Assembly: GCA_959596515.1 (NCBI GenBank)
Contig: CAUFXR010000081.1
Location: 1 to 12,231 of the forward strand
DNA: 12,231 bases
Origin: an uncultured Oscillospiraceae bacterium
GTDB lineage: Bacteria; Bacillota; Clostridia; Oscillospirales; Acutalibacteraceae
Direction: 5' to 3'
Positions within the stretch are counted from its first letter, which is position 1. Each line of letters starts with the position of its first letter. Below are positions 6,721 through 12,231 of this stretch, piece after piece. Under the pieces are notes generated by a model. The model was given only the letters and a program-made list of their open reading frames with translations. It was not told the origin of the DNA and searched no databases. Position numbers and translations under genes: made by a program.

Positions 6721-7692
6721 TCAGCCGATGCCGGCTTTCCTCAGGTTTTGCTGATGTTCCTCATAAGTGGTGGCGTAATAGTAGTTGCCGTCGGCGTCAT
6801 GGCAGAAGTAGAGATAAGGCGCATCTGAGGAGTACAAGGCCGCCTCAATGGTGGAAAGTCCCGGATTGCAGATGGGACCGGCGGGCAGAGCCGGACACTT
6901 ATAGGTATTGTACAAGGCCCGGAAGGGATCGATGTCCCCGGAAAAATAAGGGATCACATCGGATTCGATATAAGTGATGGTGGCGTCCATCTCCAGCTGC
7001 ATACCGGCGTTCAGACGGTTATAGATCACCGCGGCGATGTTGGAAACCTCGGCAGGGTTGGAGCCCTCCCGCTGGATCAGAGAGGCGATAGTGAGAATCT
7101 GATCCATAGTGTATCCCATCTCGGCCGCCCGCTGCCGGTAACTGTCGGTAATTCTGGCTTCGGAATTTCGCAGGAACCGGCCAATGGCGTCCTGAGGTTT
7201 TTCCCCGATATAAAAATCATAGGTGTCCGGGAACAGATATCCCTCCAGCCGGAAACAGCGTCCGCTGGCGGGAGCCGCCGCGATCAAAGGATAATAGCTG
7301 TAGTCATAGTTCTCCGCCATGGACATCAGATCGTCAAAGGCGCTGACGCCGTTTTCCTCCAGTGTGGTGAAAATTTCTGTCAGAGATTCCCCTTCCGGAA
7401 AGGTGATGGTCACCACCTGGCTTTGTTCTTCCGGTTCGGAAGGTTCCGAAGAGTCGCTGGATTCTGAGGAATTCGGATCTTTATCCTCATCCTCAGCCTG
7501 GCTGGAGGACGGGATCTTATCAGGGATTTTCGATTCACGGGAAGACACCGCCGAAGGCGTGGTAGGAAGAAGGGATTCCTTGAGAGACTCGGATGAGGTC
7601 GAGGCCTCCGGCGAGGACTCCTTCTGGGAGCAGGCAGCGGATCCCATCAGCAGCAGAACAGCGAGAAAGATATAGACAAGTCGTTTTATCAT
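6721..7692 (-). CDS. mltG: MltG-like endolytic murein transglycosylase, lipoprotein
   Basis: YceG/MltG-family protein, expected to cleave nascent peptidoglycan glycan strands at the outer face of the membrane. The 323 residues comprise a lipoprotein signal (1-20) with a hydrophobic core and GSAAC ending at Cys21, a Ser/Glu/Pro/Asp-rich linker (22-90), a small LysM-like segment (about 92-125), LEGYLFPDTYDFY (149-161), and the catalytic region from about 195: ASLIQREG (203-210), then AAVIYNRLNAGMQLEMDAT (220-238) and PAGPICNPG (270-278). Typical MltG proteins are anchored by a transmembrane helix; a lipid anchor with a long acidic linker is less usual. The usual E-K-E of the catalytic segment reads Q-R-E here (Gln207, Glu209), so activity depends on which Glu is essential. 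The start ATG at 7692 has CAGGAGGG at 7699-7706. It stands alone, convergent with leuD. Confidence 0.85.
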   Translation of the reverse strand: MIKRLVYIFLAVLLLMGSAACSQKESSPEASTSSESLKESLLPTTPSAVSSRESKIPDKIPSSSQAEDEDKDPNSSESSDSSEPSEPEEQSQVVTITFPEGESLTEIFTTLEENGVSAFDDLMSMAENYDYSYYPLIAAAPASGRCFRLEGYLFPDTYDFYIGEKPQDAIGRFLRNSEARITDSYRQRAAEMGYTMDQILTIASLIQREGSNPAEVSNIAAVIYNRLNAGMQLEMDATITYIESDVIPYFSGDIDPFRALYNTYKCPALPAGPICNPGLSTIEAALYSSDAPYLYFCHDADGNYYYATTYEEHQQNLRKAGIG

Positions 7693-7706
7693 AGGAAACC
7701 CTCCTG

Positions 7707-8258
7707 ATAAAGAAGATCAAAAAAGGCAGAAAAAAGTCGAAAGTAAAAGTAAAAATAATTTAGACGAAGCCCACCGGCTTCGTCTATGTCCCGGTAACTT
7801 CCTGAAAGGCCTGATCGTGGAATAAAAACTTCGACTGTATTAAAAAAACGACTAAGAAACAAAAAGAGATCTGGTTATATCGGCGAATAAAAACGATAAA
7901 ATAAAAGATTTTCAGTCACATATGAGAAAAGGCAGACAGAAGCCCCTGAGGAAACCTAGCGGATTTGAAAAAGTTGCCGGGAAAACAGAAAAATTGCCCG
8001 GTTTCAGAAAAGGAAATGGGGCAAAAGGAAAGTGATTTGTCCGTTTTGAAAAGATAAGGATGCCAAAGTGAAAATTTGTTTCTGGACTCTGAAAGACAAC
8101 AAAAGCCAAATGATCCCCTTTAGTCCGGCGAAGAGAACACCACAGAGCGATCGCTCAATACGTTATCACAGGAAGATATTTTTGACGATTTAGCTTAATA
8201 AAAATTCTGATTGGGACAGGACGAAAACCATAAGTATAACAGTCAAACTCAAAAAGGA
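7707..8258. other. A-rich spacer without a clear gene
   Basis: About 550 bases, visibly richer in A on the + strand than the flanking genes. Apart from the hairpin at 7763-7786 and a 12-bp palindrome GAGCGATCGCTC (8145-8156), I see no supported feature. A 37-codon basic frame from 7922 (+) and a 65-codon frame on the - strand (8109-7912) lack ribosome binding sites. The - strand promoter of the MltG-like gene should lie here, but no convincing -35/-10 pair stands out. Confidence 0.4.
7763..7786 (-). terminator. Hairpin upstream of the MltG-like gene
   Basis: AGACGAAGCC (7763-7772), loop CACC, GGCTTCGTCT (7777-7786): a perfect 10-bp stem. On the - strand it is followed by AAATTATTTTTAC, so it can act as a terminator for transcripts from the YbaK-family gene or as an attenuator 70 bases ahead of the MltG-like start. 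The T-run is interrupted, so efficiency is uncertain. Confidence 0.5.
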
Positions 8259-8741
8259 TCAACCGTTTTCCTGCCAGTTTTTACAGACGTCTACCCAGCC
8301 GGAAAAGTTGGAAGCGTAACGCTCCAGCTCCTGGGGCGTCAGCTCGATGGCGCTGTTGGAACTGCCGCAGGCCGGAAAGACGGTGTCAAACCGTTTCAAA
8401 GATTGATCCAGATAGACCTTTATCCCTTCGTTCACGGCAAAGGGGCATACGCCGCCTACCGCGTGACCGATGCGGGTCTCCGCTTCCTCGACGGACAGCA
8501 TTTTCGCTTTCGTCCCGAAAGTCGCCTTATATTTGGCGTTATCGATTTTCGCGTCGCCGGCGGCGACAATTAAAATGCACTGCTCTCCCAGCAGAAAAGA
8601 AAGAGTCTTGGCGATCCGCTCAGGCCGGCAGTTTAACGCCCGGGCCGCCAGCTCCACGGTGGCGCTGGAAACGTCAAATTCCATGATCTGATCCTCCAGA
8701 TCCCACTGTTTAAAATATTCCCGTACGCGCTCAATCGCCAT
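8259..8741 (-). CDS. YbaK/EbsC-family aminoacyl-tRNA deacylase
   Basis: Free-standing editing-domain protein, expected to hydrolyse mischarged tRNA (Cys-tRNAPro in YbaK, Ala-tRNAPro in ProXp relatives) in the cytoplasm. The 160-residue length matches the single-domain family. Motifs seen are IAKTL with the conserved Lys45, a core strand CILIVAAGDAKID (55-67), HAVGGVCPF (93-101, the family's GGxxP loop), and GSSNSAIELTPQEL (126-139). The tRNA specificity cannot be read from the sequence. The start ATG at 8741 has AAGGAG (8755-8760) at a rather long spacing of 13 bases; no nearer in-frame start exists. It is a single gene with 323 bases upstream and about 570 downstream, so it is probably its own transcription unit. 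Confidence 0.88.
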   Translation of the reverse strand: MAIERVREYFKQWDLEDQIMEFDVSSATVELAARALNCRPERIAKTLSFLLGEQCILIVAAGDAKIDNAKYKATFGTKAKMLSVEEAETRIGHAVGGVCPFAVNEGIKVYLDQSLKRFDTVFPACGSSNSAIELTPQELERYASNFSGWVDVCKNWQENG

Positions 8742-8798
8742 TTGTGATCTCTGTCTCCTTTTATGGATGGCTTTGATTCAAAAGATACTCCTATAGGG

Positions 8799-8827
8799 AA
8801 AGGTAGGAAAATCATTCCTACCTTTTT
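8799..8827 (+). terminator. Terminator-like hairpin
   Basis: AAAGGTAGGAA (8799-8809), loop AATCA, TTCCTACCTTT (8815-8825), then TT: an 11-bp perfect stem with five Ts on the + strand. No + strand gene lies upstream. On the - strand, the direction of the flanking genes, it ends with only TTT before CCC, so it may work weakly to insulate the YbaK-family gene from araD, or may end an unseen + strand transcript. Confidence 0.5.
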
Positions 8828-8945
8828 GTATCAATAGCTCTCCAATTTTTAAATTTTCCTCCGCTGACGGAGGAACCATAAGCCGCTGAAATGAGTTGCC
8901 CAAAAAAGCAGGTTTTAAATAGAATACAGAAAACAAACTGCCGAG

Positions 8946-9007
8946 AATAAGTCGTTCCTAAATAGCCCAACAAGAAGTGGGCACTCCCAATAAGCTATCC
9001 TAAATAG
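8946..9007. repeat. Imperfect direct repeat pair
   Basis: AATAAG-TCGT-TCCTAAATAG (8946-8965) recurs as AATAAG-CTA-TCCTAAATAG (8989-9007), 43 bases apart. They lie downstream of araD and could be paired protein sites or a duplication remnant; no function is evident. Confidence 0.5.
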
Positions 9008-9012
9008 GGGCC

Positions 9013-9050
9013 AAAAAGCTTGCTCATTCCCGCCGTTTTCCCAAGCGGGA
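9013..9050 (-). terminator. Possible araD terminator
   Basis: On the - strand two overlapping stems are possible: TCCCGC/GCGGGA (9050-9045 with 9033-9028), and GCTTG/CAAGC (9046-9042 with 9022-9018) followed directly by TTTTT (9017-9013). The second has the terminator layout but only 5 bp and a long loop. It lies 15 bases past the araD stop. Confidence 0.4.
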
Positions 9051-9064
9051 CGATAGGTATCCTT

Positions 9065-9757
9065 TTATTTCTGACCGTAGTAAGCGTTGGCGCCGTGCTT
9101 GCGAAGGAAGTGCTTGTCAAGCAGCTCCTGCTGCATGGACGGAACCTGCTCTTTCGCCAGGTTTTCCGTATGCCAGGCCATCATGGCGAGCTCTTCCAAT
9201 ACCACGCTGTTGTGAACCGCTTCCATGCAGTCTTTTCCCCAGGTGAAAGGACCGTGGGATTTTACCAGCACGGCGGGGATATGATCAGGATCCTTGCCCT
9301 GGAAGGTTTCCACAATGACTTTGCCGGTCTCTTTTTCATATTCGCCGCCGATCTCCTTAGGAGTCATAGCTCTGGTGCAGGGAATAGAGCCGTAAAAATA
9401 GTCCCCGTGGGTGGTGCCGTAGGCGGGAATCGCCCGGCCGCCCTGGGCCCAAATGGTGGCCCAGCGGGAATGGGTGTGCACTACGCCGCCAATGTTGGGA
9501 AACGCGTTGTAAAGTTCCACGTGGGTGGCGGTGTCGGAGGACGGATTCAAATCGCCCTCAACCTTTTCTCCTTTCAGGTTCACGACCACCATGTGCTCCG
9601 GCTTCAGCTTATCGTAATCCACGCCGGATGGCTTAATGACAAACAGTCCCTTTTCCCGGTCAATACCAGAGACGTTGCCCCAAGTAAATACCACAAGATT
9701 GTACTTAGGCAAAAGTAAGTTGGCTTCCCATACTTGTTGTTTCAGTGCTTCTAGCAT
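9065..9757 (-). CDS. araD: L-ribulose-5-phosphate 4-epimerase
   Basis: Zn-dependent class II aldolase-family enzyme that converts L-ribulose 5-phosphate to D-xylulose 5-phosphate, joining L-arabinose (and in some bacteria L-ascorbate or L-xylulose) breakdown to the pentose phosphate pathway. The 230 residues match the family length. Expected residues are all present: TWGNVSG (25-31), PSSDT (72-76, Asp75), the Zn ligands His94 and His96 in HTHSRWATIWAQ and His168 in KSHGPFTWG, Asp119 in THGDYFYGSIPCTR, and the near-C-terminal Tyr pair 226-227 in AYYGQK. The start ATG at 9757 has TAGGAGGT at 9767-9774. No araA, araB or sugar transporter lies beside it. Its leader is unusual, carrying four 20-bp tandem repeats and, further up, a candidate structured RNA. 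Confidence 0.95.
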   Translation of the reverse strand: MLEALKQQVWEANLLLPKYNLVVFTWGNVSGIDREKGLFVIKPSGVDYDKLKPEHMVVVNLKGEKVEGDLNPSSDTATHVELYNAFPNIGGVVHTHSRWATIWAQGGRAIPAYGTTHGDYFYGSIPCTRAMTPKEIGGEYEKETGKVIVETFQGKDPDHIPAVLVKSHGPFTWGKDCMEAVHNSVVLEELAMMAWHTENLAKEQVPSMQQELLDKHFLRKHGANAYYGQK

Positions 9758-9790
9758 AAATCAGAAACCTCCTAAATTGATAGTAGATCA

Positions 9791-9880
9791 GCGCCGTTTG
9801 GCTCGAACCGGCACCGCTTGGCTCAGACCGGTACCGCTTGGCTCGGGCCTGCGCCGCTTGATTTGGGCCGGCGCCAAAGC
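9791..9880. repeat. Four 20-bp tandem repeats in the araD leader
   Basis: Units of exactly 20 bases start at 9791, 9811, 9831 and 9851, with a partial fifth (GCGCC) at 9871. Consensus G(C/T)(G/A)CCG(C/T)TTGGCTC(G/A)(G/A)(A/G)CC(G/T); the fourth unit has ATTTG for GCTCG. They begin 17 bases upstream of the araD ribosome binding site (- strand reading). In reverse, the units contain CCCGAGCCA or close variants, similar to the CCCGAGTCA of the large array. Confidence 0.85.
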
Positions 9881-9898
9881 CTATCCGTGCCTAGAAAA

Positions 9899-10004
9899 GA
9901 GCGGTTTTTTGATCTTCCCTTCTTGGGAAAACGGAATACCAAGCAAGGTGTCTGATCCCCTAAAAACGCCAGATATTCCTTTTGGTGTAAAGAACCAACC
10001 GCTC
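9899..10004 (-). ncRNA. Candidate structured RNA upstream of araD
   Basis: The 106-base segment can close on itself: GAGCGGTT (9899-9906) pairs with AACCGCTC (9997-10004). Inside are TTCCC/GGGAA (9915-9919 with 9925-9929), GGAATA/TATTCC (9933-9938 with 9974-9979) and TTGGT/ACCAA (9982-9986 with 9994-9998); the last overlaps the closing stem by two bases and would stack on it. On the - strand the closing stem is followed by TTTTCT, and TACAAT (10012-10007) lies just before it. This resembles an attenuator or small RNA, but it fits no riboswitch class that I recognise. Strand and function are inference. Confidence 0.35.
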
Positions 10005-10060
10005 CTATTGTATTCGGATTTCATTCTTTGTAATTTCTTAATAAGAATTATAAATAACTT
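10005..10060. other. AT-rich stretch between cat and the candidate RNA
   Basis: AT-rich, with a 13-bp palindrome TTCTTA-A-TAAGAA (10035-10047). A - strand TACAAT (10012-10007) could be a -10 box for the araD leader, but the expected -35 position has no match. I see no clear terminator for the acetyltransferase gene. Confidence 0.3.
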
Positions 10061-10705
10061 TTATTCCCTGGCCTGATTTGGCTGGATAGCGTCGATCTCG
10101 GACTGCAGCTTGTTCACAAAGCGGCAGACATGAAACCCATCACAGACGGAATGATGGACCTGCACCGCCAGCGGAAGATAGATCCGGTCGCCCTGCTGAA
10201 AATATTTTCCTATGGTGAAAATGGGAATCAGATAGCGGAAATCGGTCGTGTTCAGGTGGAAGCTTTCAAAGGTTGTCCAGGGCAGCGCGGAAACCGTGAA
10301 ACTGTTTTCCGGTACGCCGGGTTTGGCAAGAAAAGCCTTTTCGTTTCCGAAAGTCTGAAGATCCTCCTCGTATCTGCGAAGGAACACCGTGTAATCGTCG
10401 GAGTAGAGGGTCCAGAGATTTGAAAAGGTTTCCGTATCCTTGTGGAACACGGTATAGCAGGGTTCCATGCGGGAATAGAGAACCAGCTGGCCGCTGCTGT
10501 TGAAGGCCATACGGAACTGGTCGAATTGGTTTACGGTTTTTGTCAGCAGATACAGCATCGTGGGATACAGCCTCAGATCCTGCTTCCGGAGATTTGTGAT
10601 ATCCAGACGGACGGTCATGCTATAGGTGCAGGGGACAGAGGAAAGATAATGTTCAAAATGTTCCCGCCGTTCCCAGGAGTTGATATCGATAACGGTAAAG
10701 TCCAT
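10061..10705 (-). CDS. cat: Chloramphenicol O-acetyltransferase, CatA/CatP type
   Basis: Classical trimeric acetyltransferase that transfers acetyl from acetyl-CoA to the 3-hydroxyl of chloramphenicol. The 214-residue length is close to the usual 207-219. Family blocks run the full length: SWERREHFEHY (10-20), SVPCTYSMTVRLDIT (23-37), YTVFHKDTETFSNLW (84-98), SALPWTTF (139-146), PIFTIGKYFQQGD (161-173) and VQVHHSVCDGFHVCRF (181-196) with catalytic His185 and Asp189. By memory the resemblance is closest to clostridial CatP. The start is the ATG at 10705, six bases after GGGGGG (10712-10717), an unusual all-G ribosome binding site; a longer reading from a TTG at 10849 overlaps the secA terminator and is rejected. 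No leader peptide of the inducible-cat type and no mobile-element sequence flank it. Whether it acts on chloramphenicol or another xenobiotic is not shown. Confidence 0.93.
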   Translation of the reverse strand: MDFTVIDINSWERREHFEHYLSSVPCTYSMTVRLDITNLRKQDLRLYPTMLYLLTKTVNQFDQFRMAFNSSGQLVLYSRMEPCYTVFHKDTETFSNLWTLYSDDYTVFLRRYEEDLQTFGNEKAFLAKPGVPENSFTVSALPWTTFESFHLNTTDFRYLIPIFTIGKYFQQGDRIYLPLAVQVHHSVCDGFHVCRFVNKLQSEIDAIQPNQARE

Positions 10706-10847
10706 ATAAAGCCCCCCAAACCGTATTTTGGATTTTTCGGGTTTGCAGAAATCGCCGGATCCGGAACGTGCCGCCCGGGACCGAAAGGAGCCGGCGGACA
10801 GAACGGACCGGGGCCCTGACCGATTCCCGGCGACAAAAAGATAGGAC

Positions 10848-10878
10848 AAGCGGCATAGCCGGTTTGGCTATGCCGCTT
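10848..10878 (-). terminator. Intrinsic terminator of secA
   Basis: AAGCGGCATAGCC (10848-10860), loop GGTTT, GGCTATGCCGCTT (10866-10878): a perfect 13-bp stem. On the - strand it is followed by GTCCTATCTTTTTG, so the T-run is displaced by eight bases. It lies 40 bases past the secA stop and separates secA from cat. Confidence 0.7.
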
Positions 10879-10918
10879 GGGAAGGGGACGTCATGCCGGC
10901 GCTCCCCGAAAAGTTGGA

Positions 10919-12231
10919 TTATTCATCTCTGCCGCAGCATTTCTTGTATTTTTTGCCGCTACCACAGGGGCAGGGATCATTCCGGCCAACCTTTTTGCCC
11001 TTGCGGACAGTTTTGTTAGCGGAGTCGGAACCATCGGAACCGCCGCTGGTAGAGGTGGGCTTTGCCACCTGCTCCCGTTTGGGGGCGATATACCGGGCCG
11101 GTGCCGGCAGCGGCACCGGCGCCTGAGGCTGACTGCCTGCTTCAGCGGCGCCCTGAGGCTGCTGAGCGCCGGGAGTGCCGGCGTTGGGCGTGTCAGGATT
11201 GGCGACAGGCTCTCTAGCGGGAGCTTTCTGGACCTGCAGCCGGAGAGTCAGCATCATTCTGGCGGTATCCTCCCGAATGGCGGCGATCATCTCGTCGAAC
11301 ATATCGAAGCCTTCCAGCCGGTATTCCACCACCGGATCATGCTGAGCGTACGCTCTCAGCCGGATGCCCCGCTTCAGCTCTTCCATGGCGTCGATGTGAT
11401 CCATCCACTTGGTATCCACGTTTTTCAGCAGAACCACTCGCTCCAGCTCTCTCATCAGGGGAGAGCCAAAAACCTTTTCCCGGGCCTCATAGATAGCTTC
11501 CGCCTTTTTATAAATTTCATCGATAACGTAATCCGCTTCCAAGTTTTCCACCTCGGAGGGGGTGAACTGAAGATCATCGGGTCCCAGCAGCCATCCGCGG
11601 TAGTAATCCCGCAGGCCCTCCAGGTTCCAGTCCTCTTTTGGCGTTTCTGAGGGCAGATAGGTCTTCACCCTGGTCTCCACCGCCTGGCGCAGCATTTTGA
11701 GGATCTGCTCCTTCAGGTCCTTGCCGTCCAGCACCTCATTGCGCTGGGCGTAAATGATCTCACGCTGACGGTTCATTACGTCGTCAAACTGAAGCACGTT
11801 TTTCCGGATGCCAAAGTTGCGGCTTTCTACTTTACGCTGGGCGCTTTCAATAGAATTGGAAAGCACCTTGTTCTCGATGGGGACATTTTCCTCCACGTTG
11901 AGCCGGTCCATAATGGCCTTCATCCGGTCGCCGCCGAACAGGCGCATCAGGTCGTCCTCCACGGACAGATAAAACCGGGAGGTACCCGGGTCGCCCTGAC
12001 GTCCGGAACGGCCTCGCAGCTGGTTATCGATCCGGCGGGATTCGTGGCGCTCGGTGCCCATGATGAACAGGCCGCCGGCCTCGCGGACCTCCTCCGCCTC
12101 GGACTTGATGGCGTCTTTATATTTTTTGTTAAGCTCCTGGAAAGTTTTCCTGGCGTTTAAAATATCCTCGTTGTCTGTCTCGGCGAAGCCGGTGGCCTCC
12201 ACAATCAGCTCCTCGGGAACCTGCATCCGCC
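10919..12231 (-). CDS. secA: Preprotein translocase ATPase SecA, C-terminal part (5' end outside window)
   Basis: Motor ATPase that drives unfolded preproteins through the SecYEG channel at the inner face of the membrane. Only about the last 436 codons are present; the frame runs open to the window edge, so the ATG near 12226 is internal. Visible parts, numbered from that ATG, are GTERHESRRIDNQLRGRSGR (56-75) with QGDPG, the helicase motif VI region of the second nucleotide-binding fold; the helical scaffold and wing domains (about 90-330); an Ala/Pro/Gln/Gly-rich linker (about 335-400); and the C-terminal zinc motif PCPCGSGKKYKKCC (Cys-X-Cys-X8-Cys-Cys), which binds SecB or ribosomes in other species. 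The segment ahead of motif VI (VEATGFAETDNEDI) resembles that of clostridial SecAs. The gene ends at TAA (10919-10921), followed by its own terminator. Confidence 0.97.
   Translation of the reverse strand, partial: RMQVPEELIVEATGFAETDNEDILNARKTFQELNKKYKDAIKSEAEEVREAGGLFIMGTERHESRRIDNQLRGRSGRQGDPGTSRFYLSVEDDLMRLFGGDRMKAIMDRLNVEENVPIENKVLSNSIESAQRKVESRNFGIRKNVLQFDDVMNRQREIIYAQRNEVLDGKDLKEQILKMLRQAVETRVKTYLPSETPKEDWNLEGLRDYYRGWLLGPDDLQFTPSEVENLEADYVIDEIYKKAEAIYEAREKVFGSPLMRELERVVLLKNVDTKWMDHIDAMEELKRGIRLRAYAQHDPVVEYRLEGFDMFDEMIAAIREDTARMMLTLRLQVQKAPAREPVANPDTPNAGTPGAQQPQGAAEAGSQPQAPVPLPAPARYIAPKREQVAKPTSTSGGSDGSDSANKTVRKGKKVGRNDPCPCGSGKKYKKCCGRDE

Larger units (their letters stand above)
8742..9064. 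other. Spacer between araD and the YbaK-family gene
   Basis: No gene is visible. The stretch holds the terminator-like hairpin at 8799-8825, a second hairpin TTCCTCCG-CTGA-CGGAGGAA (8856-8875) without a T tail, an imperfect direct repeat (8946-8965 and 8989-9007), and the likely araD terminator at 9013-9050. No clear promoter for the YbaK-family gene was found. Confidence 0.4.

Noticed and set aside
7922..8035. 37-codon basic + strand peptide
   Set aside because: No ribosome binding site, no promoter, and composition simply reflects the A-rich region.
8145..8156. GAGCGATCGCTC palindrome as a HIP1-like or regulatory site
   Set aside because: Single occurrence in the window and not placed at a gene start.
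9020..9718. 232-codon + strand frame opposite araD
   Set aside because: Mirror frame of a well-supported gene; no recognisable motifs and no ribosome binding site.
10061..10849. 262-residue form of the acetyltransferase
   Set aside because: It would start at a TTG inside the secA terminator hairpin; family N-termini match the ATG at 10705.
10877..11650. 257-codon + strand frame opposite secA
   Set aside because: Antisense shadow of the conserved secA C-terminal coding sequence.

Overview
This window looks like chromosomal DNA from an anaerobic Firmicute of the Clostridia type, moderately GC-rich and possibly from the Oscillospiraceae/Ruminococcaceae side. The evidence is clear AGGAGG-type ribosome binding sites, a SecA with a clostridial-type segment before its RGRSGRQGDPG motif, a CatP-like chloramphenicol acetyltransferase, and a pyruvate-based (citramalate) route to isoleucine. 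The taxonomic call is inference. No prophage, insertion sequence, CRISPR array, tRNA or rRNA is visible.

Left part (1-6600) is a carboxylic-acid and branched-chain amino-acid block. On the + strand lie citramalate synthase (cimA), citrate synthase, and leuC-leuD, a tight two-gene operon ending at a very strong terminator (6561-6597). A Crp/Fnr-family regulator lies on the - strand, convergent with citrate synthase and divergent from leuC. CimA condenses pyruvate and acetyl-CoA to citramalate, and LeuCD-type hydro-lyases isomerise citramalate and isopropylmalate, so the block can feed 2-oxobutyrate, isoleucine and leucine synthesis. leuA and leuB are not in the window. A 16-bp palindrome, TGTAT-N6-ATACA, in the regulator/leuC divergent spacer is a good candidate operator for the neighbouring regulator.

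Between the citrate synthase terminator and the regulator sits an array of nine contiguous, non-coding 40-42 bp repeats (3390-3759).

Right part (6721-12231) has every gene on the - strand. In transcription order these are the 3' two-fifths of secA with its terminator, a CatP-like chloramphenicol acetyltransferase, araD (L-ribulose-5-phosphate 4-epimerase), a YbaK-family deacylase, and an MltG-like lipoprotein. They are widely spaced and probably mostly separate transcription units. The spacers hold two items of note. One is a stretch between cat and araD that can fold as a closed multi-branched RNA (9899-10004). The other is a run of four 20-bp tandem repeats in the araD leader (9791-9870), which share a CCCGAG(T/C)CA core with the large array.

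No clearly new multi-gene system is visible. The best leads are the predicted regulator/operator pair, the repeat array and the candidate structured RNA.
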